Source: Deltaproteobacteria bacterium (GTDB lineage: Bacteria > Desulfobacterota > Binatia > UBA9968). From it: a stretch of 25,493 nt of DNA. Of the stretch, positions 7,325 to 14,716 are shown piece by piece (the stretch's first letter is position 1; every line of letters begins with the position of its first letter). A program made the position numbers and the translations under genes. Location of the stretch: the NCBI GenBank assembly GCA_016183075.1, contig JACPFH010000182.1, positions 1-25,493 of the forward strand, written 5' to 3'. The notes beneath the pieces were generated by a model. It had not been told where the DNA came from. It saw only the letters and a list, made by a program, of their open reading frames with translations, and made no database searches.

Positions 7325-8521
7325 ATGCCTATCGGGACGCCCTTTCATTCGCGCACTTCGGCTCTGTGCCAGAGTTACAACTGGCGCCATTGGTCCGGCT
7401 ACCTCGCGGCAAGCTCCTACGATGTCCTTCACGACAATGAATACATCGATGTCTCGCCCCTTTACAAATATGATGTCAAGGGAAAAGACGCGCTTCGGCT
7501 TGTCAACCGGCTGAGCACTCGGGATGCCGCCAAGTGTGCCGTCCACCAGGCCATGTATACCTGCCTGTGCGACGATCAGGGGAAGGTCATTCAGGATGGC
7601 ACCGTCTTTCGTTTCGCCGAAGAGACTTTTCGGTTTCATCTGGCTGATCCGAGCCTTCGCTGGCTCCGGCTGAACGCGGCCGGCCTTGAGGTCGAGCTCG
7701 AAGATGTCTCCGAGCGGATTGCCGCGCTTGCGCTTCAGGGGCCGACCTCGCGCGATATCTTAAAGCGGCTCGCGGATACCGACATCGACCGTATAAATTA
7801 TTTTCGCTTCGCCTCAGCCACTCTCGGCGGAATTCCAGCGGTTGTCTCTCGGACCGGCTATACGGGCGATCTGGGCTACGAGATTTGGGTCTCGGCCGAG
7901 CACGCCGAGCCGCTGTGGGATCTGCTTATGGCGGCGGGTGGACCTTACGGCCTTGTTCCGGTGGGCATGCTCGCGTTAGATATGGCGCGGCTCGAGGCAG
8001 GATTTGTTCTGATCGAGGTGGATTACACCAGTTCCGAGAAAGCGCTCGTCGCGTTGCAGAAGTTTTCGCCCTTCGAGATCGGGCTCGGCTGGACCGTCAA
8101 TCTGGAGAAGGAAAGCTTCGTCGGCCATGCAGCGCTTCGGGCGGAAAAGGAGCGAGGCTCCCTGCGACAGCTTGTGGGCCTGGAGATCGACTGGGAGGAG
8201 TTCGAACGGTTATTTGGTGAAGTGGGGCTCCCGGCTCAGGCCCCAACCAGCGCTTGGAGAAGCAGGGTGCCCGTGTTCAGGGACGGCAGGCAGATCGGCA
8301 GGGCTACGACGGGCTGCTGGTCTCCGACGCTGAAAAAATATATCGCCCTGGCCATTGTTCGCCATGACTGCGCCACGCTCGGGTTGCCGCTCCAGCTCGA
8401 AGTCGCCGTGGAAGACGAAAAAAAGAGGGTGGGAGCCAATGTGATGAGGCTCCCGTTCTTCGATCCGGAACGCAAGCGTGCCCGTTTCTACAAGCCCAGC
8501 ACCGCCAGGACGACTCCCTGA
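7325..8521 (+). CDS. GcvT/aminomethyltransferase-family folate-binding protein
   Basis: The 398-residue product belongs to the GcvT family of tetrahydrofolate-dependent aminomethyl or demethylating enzymes. Support comes from IDVSPLYKYDVKGKDAL at residues 41-57, ALALQGPTSRDIL near 137, SRTGYTGDLGYEIWV at about 177-191, VGMLALDMARLEAGFVL near 215, and a C-terminal beta-barrel domain with GRATTGCWSPTLKKYIALAIV. No other glycine-cleavage gene is nearby, so it is more likely a stand-alone relative acting on a methylated amine or aromatic methoxy substrate than true GcvT. Between Tyr40 and Ile41 (7444/7445) the roughly 9 residues normal in relatives (an AIRN-AA-L stretch) are absent in frame. The ATG at 7325 is preferred over a TTG at 7316. 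Its apparent ribosome site lies beyond a 50-bp palindrome. The 3' end overlaps the converging M28 gene by 34 bases. Confidence 0.85.
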   Translation: MPIGTPFHSRTSALCQSYNWRHWSGYLAASSYDVLHDNEYIDVSPLYKYDVKGKDALRLVNRLSTRDAAKCAVHQAMYTCLCDDQGKVIQDGTVFRFAEETFRFHLADPSLRWLRLNAAGLEVELEDVSERIAALALQGPTSRDILKRLADTDIDRINYFRFASATLGGIPAVVSRTGYTGDLGYEIWVSAEHAEPLWDLLMAAGGPYGLVPVGMLALDMARLEAGFVLIEVDYTSSEKALVALQKFSPFEIGLGWTVNLEKESFVGHAALRAEKERGSLRQLVGLEIDWEEFERLFGEVGLPAQAPTSAWRSRVPVFRDGRQIGRATTGCWSPTLKKYIALAIVRHDCATLGLPLQLEVAVEDEKKRVGANVMRLPFFDPERKRARFYKPSTARTTP

Positions 8522-9375
8522 CAGACCTTCGCCATAAAATCGAGATCGAGGGTCGGAAGGGTGTCGGAGGCGGCGTGATAGTGGGGATTGCGAAAGAACG
8601 CGGTGTCCGTTACGAGAAGAGCGGGATAGCCAAGATCCCAGAACGGCGCGTGGTCGCTCAGGCGAACCTGAGGCAGCAGGAAGCCGTTTCCCAAGACGGT
8701 GAGCGTCTCCACGGGGAGCTGCGGCACGCGGCGCATGCGCCAGGCACACTGCCGCACGAGCGCGCTTGAGCGCCAGTTGCCGATAATCCCGATGAAATCT
8801 GCACGGTTGGGGTAGAACCAGCGAAGGCCGGGCGGGTATTTCTGGCTGTCCGGGCGCTTGTCGGTAAAGCCTACCATCTCCAGAGAGATCATGGCTTTGA
8901 CTTTCGCCCTTTGCGCTTTGAGCTTTCGTGCGAAGTGGGTGCTTCCGATCATGTTGAACTCTTCCAGATTGAATGTGCAGAAAAGAACTTCAGCGCGCAG
9001 TCTGGACCGGGCGAGAACACGGGCCGCCTCGAGAAGAACCGCCACGCCGCTCGCATTGTCGTCGGCTCCCGGGCTTCCTTCTACCGAGTCGAGATGGGCT
9101 CCTATTATTATCAAACCCTCACCCTCTTTCCCTCTCCCAATGGGAGAGGGGTGCGGGTGAGGGGCTGTTCGTGCGATGACGTTGCGGTAGCTCGCTCCCC
9201 AATGGGAGAAAGCGTCGCTTTCAACGCGCAACCCGTAGCTCCTGAATTCGCGCTCCACGTGGGCTTCCACCGCGGCGAGATGGTTCCGCCCGCTGAGGGG
9301 ACTTCTCTCACCAATGATCTGCTTGAGGTTACTTCTCAGAGCTGCGGGATCCACTCGGGGGGAGGTAGCGATCAT
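8488..9375 (-). CDS. M28-family zinc aminopeptidase with an embedded palindromic repeat
   Basis: The 295-residue metallopeptidase carries the M28 pattern: IGAHLDSVEGSPGADDNASG at residues 91-110 with zinc ligands His94 and Asp105, the NLEEF glutamates at 138-139, LEMVGF, and a C-terminal HYHAASDTLPTLD with the last histidine ligand. The start at 9375 overlaps the hisF stop as TGATG, arguing for translational coupling; the longer open frame from 9426 would run inside hisF. No signal peptide is seen, so a cytoplasmic enzyme is likely. Residues about 71-87 (APHPHPSPIGRGKEGEG) do not belong to the family. They are encoded by a palindromic interspersed repeat at 9116-9163 that stays in frame, between the YRNVIA strand and the LIIIGAH strand, where family members have a variable surface loop. 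Confidence 0.88.
   Translation of the reverse strand: MIATSPRVDPAALRSNLKQIIGERSPLSGRNHLAAVEAHVEREFRSYGLRVESDAFSHWGASYRNVIARTAPHPHPSPIGRGKEGEGLIIIGAHLDSVEGSPGADDNASGVAVLLEAARVLARSRLRAEVLFCTFNLEEFNMIGSTHFARKLKAQRAKVKAMISLEMVGFTDKRPDSQKYPPGLRWFYPNRADFIGIIGNWRSSALVRQCAWRMRRVPQLPVETLTVLGNGFLLPQVRLSDHAPFWDLGYPALLVTDTAFFRNPHYHAASDTLPTLDLDFMAKVCQGVVLAVLGL
9116..9163. repeat. Palindromic interspersed repeat inside the M28 coding sequence
   Basis: Nested inverted repeats are seen: outer arms CCCTCACC (9116-9123) and GGTGAGGG (9156-9163), inner arms CCCTCTCCC (9130-9138) and GGGAGAGGG (9142-9150) around an AAT loop. This CCCTCACCC...GGGTGAGGG type is a known class of dispersed palindromic sequence in many Gram-negative genomes, usually intergenic. 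Here it is open in the M28 frame. Confidence 0.85.
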
Positions 9376-10136
9376 CAGCGGGTCAGGCGCACCGGTATGC
9401 CTCGCTCGTTCAGGTAGCGCTTGCACTGGGCGATGGTAAACTCGCGATAGTGAAAGATCGAGGCGGCCAACGCGGCACTCGCCTTGCCGACGGTTAATCC
9501 TTCGTAGATATGCTCGAGTGTTCCGGCGCCGCCGGAGGCGATAACGGGAATGGAAATTCGCTGGGCGATCGCCCGAGTGAGTTCGAGATCATAGCCCTGC
9601 TTGGTGCCGTCTCGGTCCATACTCGTCAACAAGACCTCGCCCGCCCCGCATGCCGCCATCTGCTCCGCCCATTCGCCGGCATCGATTCCCGTGGGTTGCC
9701 GGCCGCCGTGGGTGTAGACCCGCCAGTGCTCGCCGGACCGCTTGGCGTCGATTGCGACGACGATACACTGGCTGCCGAACGTCGCGGCGGCCTCGCCGAC
9801 GAACTCGGGACGCGCAACCGCCCCGGTGTTGATCGAGACCTTATCCGCACCGGCTTTAAGAAGCTTGCGGATGTCTTCGAGTTTGTTGATGCCCCCGCCC
9901 AAGGTTAGGGGCATAAAGACCTGTTCTGCTGTTCGGGCCACGACGTCGAGAATGATCTCGCGGTTTTCATGGGACGCAGTGATATCGAGAAAACATAACT
10001 CGTCGGCGCCCTCACGATCGTAGAGCTGGGCGACCTCCACCGGGTCCCCCGCATCGCGCAGGCCGACGAAGTTGACGCCCTTTACCACCCTGCCCGCTTT
10101 TACGTCAAGGCAGGGAATGATGCGTTTGGCTAACAT
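9375..10136 (-). CDS. hisF: Imidazole glycerol phosphate synthase, cyclase subunit HisF
   Basis: HisF forms the cyclase half of the HisH-HisF enzyme of histidine synthesis. It uses ammonia from HisH to convert PRFAR to imidazole glycerol phosphate and AICAR. The 253-residue product has the full (beta/alpha)8 length. It begins MLAKRIIPCLDVKAGRVVKG, with catalytic Asp11 in PCLDV and Asp130 in VVAIDAKRSG. Phosphate-binding loops include LTLGGGI and VIASGGAGTLEH. The ATG at 10136 was chosen over a start 3 codons earlier because it matches the family N terminus. No other his gene lies in the window: downstream is an M28 peptidase gene coupled by TGATG, upstream a divergent pal. A histidine operon here is therefore either split or begins elsewhere. 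Confidence 0.96.
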   Translation of the reverse strand: MLAKRIIPCLDVKAGRVVKGVNFVGLRDAGDPVEVAQLYDREGADELCFLDITASHENREIILDVVARTAEQVFMPLTLGGGINKLEDIRKLLKAGADKVSINTGAVARPEFVGEAAATFGSQCIVVAIDAKRSGEHWRVYTHGGRQPTGIDAGEWAEQMAACGAGEVLLTSMDRDGTKQGYDLELTRAIAQRISIPVIASGGAGTLEHIYEGLTVGKASAALAASIFHYREFTIAQCKRYLNERGIPVRLTR

Positions 10137-10230
10137 AAAAACCACTAAAGTCTAACCGAGACGGGAAAGCGCCACAAGCAGATCCTGTTTCCTAGGTCTC
10201 TTTACGCATTGCGGCTCCTACGACTTTAGA

Positions 10231-10259
10231 TTGACAGCCTCAGGTTTAGATGATAATAG
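10231..10259 (+). promoter_or_regulatory. Probable sigma-70 promoter of pal
   Basis: The -35 hexamer TTGACA (10231-10236) is a perfect match. GATAAT at 10252-10257 (15-base spacer) overlaps TAATAG at 10254-10259 (17-base spacer) as the -10. It lies about 60 bases before the pal ATG in the divergent hisF-pal gap. Confidence 0.6.
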
Positions 10260-10318
10260 CCCTTGGTATTATTCTGCGGGTATTTTGAACAGGGTAATGA
10301 GACGGAGGAGGTGCGGAT

Positions 10319-10891
10319 ATGGATGGCCGGCGTAACGTGATGCTATACGGCACGATGTCTCTGTTTCTGCTTTTTCTTGTAGGTTGCCCTCCGCCAGCGA
10401 CGACAAAGCCGGGGGCTTCTTCGGCTCCGGCACGGCCGAGTCAGGCGGCGGCTGCGAAGGAGAAGCCAGCGCCGGCGGCTGGTAAGACAGCCTCGCCGCG
10501 CACCAGTTTGGAGGCGTTTCAGGCGGGCAAGGCACCGGCGCAGAGTGCGCTGAAGGAAGTCTATTTCGATTTTGACAAGTATGACATTCGACCGGATGCT
10601 CGGCCGGTCCTGCGGGCCGATGCGGATTGGTTGAAGAAGAATCCGGCGGCGAGGGTGGAGATAGAGGGGCATGCGGACGAGCGGGGGACCAACGCGTACA
10701 ACTTGGCCTTAGGGGCCAAAAGAGCGCAGGCCGTCAAGGAATATCTGGTGACCTTGGGAGTAGAGACGCGAAGGTTCTCGACGATCAGTTATGGCGAAGA
10801 GGTGCCGGTTTGTCGGGAGAAGACCGAGGAGTGCTTGCAGAAAAACCGCCGCGCCCGCTTGGTCGTGATGTCCCCGAAGCCAGCCTCGTAA
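10319..10891 (+). CDS. pal: Peptidoglycan-associated lipoprotein (Pal/OmpA-like)
   Basis: Pal is an outer-membrane lipoprotein that grips peptidoglycan through its OmpA C-terminal domain and normally works with TolA/TolB in envelope constriction. The 190-residue product has a lipobox signal peptide (MLYGTMSLFLLFLVGC, lipidated Cys23), an alanine/proline-rich linker to about residue 75, then an OmpA domain: VYFDFDKYDIRPDA at 81-94, VEIEGHADERGTNAYNLALG at 112-131, and NRRARLVV near the end. A GGAGGAGG ribosome site precedes the ATG by 7 bases. No tolQRAB gene adjoins it. The next gene is an unrelated lipoprotein and a hairpin follows the stop, so this pal looks monocistronic. It could be one of several OmpA-like lipoproteins in the genome. 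Confidence 0.9.
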   Translation: MDGRRNVMLYGTMSLFLLFLVGCPPPATTKPGASSAPARPSQAAAAKEKPAPAAGKTASPRTSLEAFQAGKAPAQSALKEVYFDFDKYDIRPDARPVLRADADWLKKNPAARVEIEGHADERGTNAYNLALGAKRAQAVKEYLVTLGVETRRFSTISYGEEVPVCREKTEECLQKNRRARLVVMSPKPAS

Positions 10892-10922
10892 ATCTTTCTC
10901 TTCGGGCAGCACATCAATCGTA

Positions 10923-10950
10923 CCGGTCCGGTGTTTCTATCCCGGACCGG
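10923..10950 (+). terminator. Hairpin downstream of pal, probable terminator
   Basis: A perfect 9-bp inverted repeat CCGGTCCGG / CCGGACCGG with a 10-base loop begins 32 bases after the pal stop. It is followed by a T-rich but not pure-T tract (catcttgcttctt). Confidence 0.65.
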
Positions 10951-11018
10951 CATCTTGCTTCTTAGTCTCACTATTGAATCAAAGCGTTTGACATAGAAAC
11001 GTGGGCAAGGTCGTCTCG

Positions 11019-12560
11019 ATGCAGAGCGTTTGCCGATTGAGCCGGGTAGCCCGACTTGCGGGAGTTCCCGCGCTTTTCTATGGGTTTCTTTCGGGCTGCG
11101 CGCTTCCTGCGCCTCACCTTAAGGAGGAAATCCGCGAAGCCGGACGCTTCGAGTTTCGCGAGTCGGCAACTGGCAGGAAAGGGGTGGTCATTGCCGCGCC
11201 GCACGGGACAACAGAGCAGGACTCGGACCGCCTGGCCATCTCCGTCAGCGATCGGACGGGGGCGGGGCTCGTGGTTGCCTACGGGTTTAAGTCCAGGCGG
11301 CTTGGCGTGGCTCAGCCCGTGGCGAGATCTCGGCCCTATCCCGCGGCGGCCGATGGCGCCTTTCGGGCGGCGAGCGTCTTTACAGAATACACGAAGATTC
11401 TCCGAATGGCCGCGCGTGGCGAATTGCAGGTTTATATCGGCATCCATAAGACGGATGAGGTCGCGCTTGCAGACCGTGTCGAAGTTGCCACCAGCGGATT
11501 GACTTATGAACAGGCACGGGCGCTGAAGGAGTCCTATCTCAGGATTCAGGACCGGCTGACCCACGGAGACGAAGGCTCGAAGCTCGCCCTGATGATCGAA
11601 CCGCTGGACAGGATCTCTTGGCGCGTTGGCGGAGTGAAGCACCATGGCGTTCTGTTATTTGCCCAGCGGGGTTTGGACGTGCGATTGCCTCCTGCCTTTG
11701 GTGCGGGGCCGTCCGGGGCGCTGCGCAGCGAAATCCTTTCGCGATGGATAGAAGAGGCGATCGGCATTTTGCGGGAAAACCCGCCCGGGCTGCCTCGAAT
11801 GCGGGTCCGGGTCATGGATCTCGGAAGGTTTGAGGTCTCGGAGTCGCGCAATCGTATTACCGGGATTGTGGTCGGCGCGCCCCACGGTAGCTTCGACCGG
11901 AACACGGCCGAGATGGTCAAGCAGATCAGCTATCTGACCGGTATCGCTTCGGTGGTGGCGAAGGGGTTCACGCCGACGGAAGCCGGGGGATGGAGGATTA
12001 ACGTTAACCGCCCAACGGAGAAAACCTTTCCGTCGGATGGGAGCGAGGTTCGCACCCCGCGAGCCCGGGAGGTTTACCGCGCGTTTCGATCATTGGTGCT
12101 CGAAGTCGCCGGGGCGGAGCTAAAGCTCTACGTCGATGTCCATCGATACAACACGGGAAACAGGATTCAAGTCGCCACCGTTGGCATCGGGCAAGACGAG
12201 GCGCGAATCCTGAAGGGGCTTTATTACGAGATTCGCGACCGCCATCTCCCGGGGCAGCCTGGCGTGCCCGTTGCTGAATTTGCCATCGAGCCCCTCGAAG
12301 AAATCGCGCTGCGCGCTTCGGGGGCCAAGTCGGAAGGGATTCTCTCCGTCGCCGAAAAAGGTCTCCACTTCGAGCTGCCGAGCCGGACAGTGTTTGCCAC
12401 CGCCGAGTCGCGGGATCTCTACGCGCGAATCCTCGCGGATTTGATGGTGGAGAGCCTCGCGATTCTTGTTACCGGGCGGGAAGATACGGCGGAAGCACTG
12501 TCTTGGGTGGCGACCTCCGCCCTGCGTTCAGATTCTTTGCTTATGACTTTTGATAGGTAG
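11019..12560 (+). CDS. Lipoprotein with two tandem N-formylglutamate-amidohydrolase-like domains
   Basis: The 513-residue product has a lipobox signal peptide (LFYGFLSGC, Cys27 from this start). Two similar domains of about 220 residues follow, at about 42-255 and 268-485. Each has GRFEF/GRFEV, a strand plus APHG (60-63 and 287-290), a His after an acidic-hydrophobic strand (YIGIH at 139-143, YVDVH at 371-375), a RVEVATSGLTYEQAR / RIQVATVGIGQDEAR helix lead, and IEPLDRI / IEPLEEI. APHG and V-D-x-H recall the PHSG and D-x-H metal-site motifs of N-formylglutamate amidohydrolases, but the match is remote and substrate unknown. Domain 2 keeps the NVNRP and D-x-H elements that domain 1 lacks, so domain 1 may be non-catalytic. 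An AAGG 8 bases upstream supports the ATG at 11019; an in-frame GTG at 11001 is possible. The product is probably periplasmic-side outer-membrane anchored. Confidence 0.7.
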   Translation: MQSVCRLSRVARLAGVPALFYGFLSGCALPAPHLKEEIREAGRFEFRESATGRKGVVIAAPHGTTEQDSDRLAISVSDRTGAGLVVAYGFKSRRLGVAQPVARSRPYPAAADGAFRAASVFTEYTKILRMAARGELQVYIGIHKTDEVALADRVEVATSGLTYEQARALKESYLRIQDRLTHGDEGSKLALMIEPLDRISWRVGGVKHHGVLLFAQRGLDVRLPPAFGAGPSGALRSEILSRWIEEAIGILRENPPGLPRMRVRVMDLGRFEVSESRNRITGIVVGAPHGSFDRNTAEMVKQISYLTGIASVVAKGFTPTEAGGWRINVNRPTEKTFPSDGSEVRTPRAREVYRAFRSLVLEVAGAELKLYVDVHRYNTGNRIQVATVGIGQDEARILKGLYYEIRDRHLPGQPGVPVAEFAIEPLEEIALRASGAKSEGILSVAEKGLHFELPSRTVFATAESRDLYARILADLMVESLAILVTGREDTAEALSWVATSALRSDSLLMTFDR

Positions 12561-12599
12561 ATCGACCCTCCTCGGACCCTAGTTGGGAATCTTTTCCCC

Positions 12600-12628
12600 T
12601 TGACAAGGTTAAGCCGTTGAAGTATACG
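12600..12628 (+). promoter_or_regulatory. Sigma-70-type promoter of the first small exported paralog
   Basis: TTGACA at 12600-12605 and TATACG at 12623-12628 are separated by 17 bases. They lie 68 bases before the ATG at 12696. The expected transcript would start near 12635 and include the repeated TGAGTCGTA leader motifs. Confidence 0.6.
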
Positions 12629-12631
12629 GCT

Positions 12632-12678
12632 TGAGTCGTACATCTGAGATATGTCCTGAGTCGTAGACAACCGACTCA
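12632..12678 (+). promoter_or_regulatory. Repeated TGAGTCGTA leader element with hairpin
   Basis: TGAGTCGTA occurs at 12632-12640 and again at 12657-12665. The inverse CGACTCA at 12672-12678 can pair with the second copy (7-bp stem, 8-base loop) just upstream of the ribosome site. It could be an operator pair or an mRNA leader structure; nothing in the sequence decides between them. Confidence 0.4.
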
Positions 12679-12695
12679 TGAAACCGGAGGTCAAC

Positions 12696-13103
12696 ATGAA
12701 AAGCCTACTCTCGTTCACTGTAATCGCTCTACTGTTCACGCTGGCAGCGCTTTCGTCCTGCGCGGAGCAGGCGGCACGTCCCGCAAAGCCGGCTCCGATG
12801 GTTGAGGCAAAAGTCTCGCCTCCTGCGAAGGCCCCGGAGGTAAAAGTGAAGCCTGTGAAAGCTTCAGGTGACCTGGGTCTCCTGGACCTGGAAAAAAACT
12901 ACCTGATCCTGGTTACCAAAGAAGGGAAGCTCATCACGGCAGATTTTACGGGCAAGACCAAGGTGCAAAAACTACTACCTCAACCAGCCAAGATGGGCGA
13001 TATCAACCTTGGCCAGTCGGCCGAAGTTACCTACGTAAGCAAGGGGAACAAGAATATCGCCCAGTCAGTGGAGTACACGGCAAAGGCAAAAAAGGGTGAA
13101 TAG
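12696..13103 (+). CDS. Small lipoprotein, paralog A of the GLLDLEKNY exported family
   Basis: The product has 135 residues. A lipobox signal peptide (MKSLLSFTVIALLFTLAALSSC) is followed by a proline/lysine-rich linker, then a domain of about 75 residues: GDLGLLDLEKNYLILVTKEG, then KLITADF, TGKTKVQKL, AKMGDINLGQSAEVTY, ending KKGE. The domain is predicted beta-rich and could be an OB-like small barrel, but I do not recognise a named family. A GGAGG ribosome site 6 bases upstream supports the ATG at 12696. The gene lies 28 bases before paralog B and is probably cotranscribed with it. The lipobox predicts membrane attachment with the domain in the periplasm. Function unknown; proximity to a two-component system suggests envelope-stress or signal response. 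Confidence 0.8.
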   Translation: MKSLLSFTVIALLFTLAALSSCAEQAARPAKPAPMVEAKVSPPAKAPEVKVKPVKASGDLGLLDLEKNYLILVTKEGKLITADFTGKTKVQKLLPQPAKMGDINLGQSAEVTYVSKGNKNIAQSVEYTAKAKKGE

Positions 13104-13131
13104 GGTAAAGAAAGAAATAGAGGAGACGAAA

Positions 13132-13467
13132 ATGGCCAAACTTCTAAGTTGTGCAATCGTCCTTTTGGCGCTTGTTGCGGTTTCTCAGGCTCCAGCTCAA
13201 GAGAAAAAGGCTAAAGCTCTCAAGGTTACTGGGGACGTGGGTCTTTTGGACTTAGAGAAGAACTACATGATCGTGGTGACGAAAGAGGGGAAACTGGTTA
13301 CGGTCGATTTTGATAAAAAGACCAAGGTTACCAAATACGTTCCCCAAGGAGCCAAGGTGAGCGATCTCGGCCTGGGGGACGCCGCGTCGATCACGTACAA
13401 AAAGGAAGGCGATAAAAACATCCTGGACGCCATTGAGGTTAAGGTTAAGGCGAAAAAAGGCGAATAG
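13132..13467 (+). CDS. Small periplasmic protein, paralog B of the GLLDLEKNY exported family
   Basis: The product has 111 residues. It starts with a signal peptide (MAKLLSCAIVLLALVAVSQAPAQ, likely cleaved after an A-x-A-type site), then a short lysine-rich stretch. The shared domain follows: GDVGLLDLEKNYMIVVTKEG, KLVTVDF, KKTKVTKYV, AKVSDLGLGDAASITYK, ending AKKGE. It differs from paralog A by being soluble, not lipidated, and by lacking the long linker. A GAGGAG ribosome site lies before the ATG at 13132. Paralog A ends 28 bases upstream, so both likely share a promoter. The stop faces the converging sensor-kinase relic across about 70 bases. Tandem duplication of A and B is likely from similarity and adjacency. 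Confidence 0.82.
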   Translation: MAKLLSCAIVLLALVAVSQAPAQEKKAKALKVTGDVGLLDLEKNYMIVVTKEGKLVTVDFDKKTKVTKYVPQGAKVSDLGLGDAASITYKKEGDKNILDAIEVKVKAKKGE

Positions 13468-13536
13468 GGAATCGGTGGATTTCCCTTCCGGCCGCGACGG
13501 CGAAGGCCCGGCTCCGTGGTCTAAGCTCGCCAACCG

Positions 13537-14683
13537 TTAAGGCTGAGCGCCGAGGCTCTTTAGGGGCGCGCTAAAAGAAATACGGGTTCCGTGTCCGGAG
13601 GAGGAATCGATGTTCAAGGTTCCCCCGAGCTTTTTGATTCTCTCCTCCATGGTAATCAGGCCGTAGCCGTTGCGGCCGGGCATGGACCTAGAATCAAATC
13701 CCACCCCATCGTCCTGTAGACTCCCGCGAATTTCCCCGTTGACCTGGTGGAGCGAGAGGCAAGCGCGAGAGGCCCGGGAGTGGCGCGCGATGTTCATCAA
13801 ACCTTCCCGCAAGACGTAAAAAGTCTCCTCTTCGACTTCGGGTGGGAGCGTTAGCTCCTCCGGCTCGCTCTCCATGACGACGCGCACGCCCAGCCCGTCG
13901 CGTAAGAACCTCATTTCTTCTCGAAGCTTCTCAGCGAGTGTCCCTGCTACCCAGGCCTCTGCCTTGTGGCCCGAGAGAAAGCGGCGGATCTCGTTCATGG
14001 AGAGCCTGGTGGTCTCTTCCATCCCCTGAAGCTCGCCCGCCAGTTCAGCGGGGGAGTTGATCAGATACCTCCGGCAAGTCTCCATGCGCAGCGTAAGACT
14101 CCCGAGAAACTGCAACAGGCGGTCGTGGAGCTCGCGGGCAATTCTGCGCCTCTCTTCTCGGGTCGCCGCCTCGCTTGCGGTTTTGTAAAGGGCCATGAGC
14201 TTTTCGTTCTGCTTCTTCTCGAACTCGCTGATGAAGCCGAAAATGTAGGCAAGCACGAGCATGTAGATGCTGCGGATGATGAAAGTATCGATTCCCAGGG
14301 GGTTTGCGTGAACAAAGGAGAAGCGGATAAAGCCGTACGAGGCGACTCCGATTAACGCCACGATTAGCCCCCCTTTGATGCCATACCGCGAGCCAGCCGT
14401 GATGACGGGAAAGAGGTAAAACGATCAAGGAGAGCCAGAAAAGATCGAGGCACGTCGTCAAGAGCCCGATCTTTTGGGAATCCAGCCTGTCTCCTCGGAT
14501 GAGAATGACAATGAGCAGGCTGTAGATGAAGAAGGAGAACAGAGAAAGATGGGAGAGTAAGGGAAAACTCGCCAACCGTTGCGGGTTGAGCTGAATGACA
14601 AGGATGGCCGCAACCGAAAAGCCGAGCCTAAGCCAGGCAAGGACCCGTTCTTTTTGCAGGAGCCATTGCTCTTCTGGAGTCAT
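13537..14683 (-). pseudogene. NarL/DesK-class sensor histidine kinase, frameshifted in its membrane domain
   Basis: The partner kinase of the response regulator upstream (33-base gap). The N-terminal frame from the ATG at 14683 gives a membrane domain to about residue 88: helices LGFSVAAILVI, LFSFFIYSLLIVILI and LDLFWLSLIV. From about 14418 the family-like sequence continues in another frame (YLFPVITAGSRYGIKGG, then VALIGVASYGFIRF), through another helix, a short coiled linker, the phosphoacceptor box RRRIARELHDRLLQFLGSL, and an ATPase domain with NIARHSRA (N box) and YGLITMEERIKKLGG (G2 region), stopping at 13537. The phenylalanine/glycine-rich helix expected at the junction is absent, about a dozen residues, so the defect looks like a small out-of-frame deletion near 14405-14420. 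The catalytic half could be reinitiated but would lose membrane sensing. Sequence error remains possible. Confidence 0.8.
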
Positions 14684-14716
14684 GCTATGTCTCCGGGAGC
14701 CGCATTGGGCCGGTGA

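Noticed and set aside
7885..8220. Plus-strand frame within the gcvT-like gene
   Set aside because: Alternative-frame shadow of a clear GcvT-family gene with arginine/glycine-rich composition.
13526..14580. Shared 13-mer CTCGCCAACCGTT at both ends of the kinase gene (13526-13538 and 14568-14580)
   Set aside because: A few exact 13-mer repeats are expected by chance in 25 kb; no structure or gene context supports a role.
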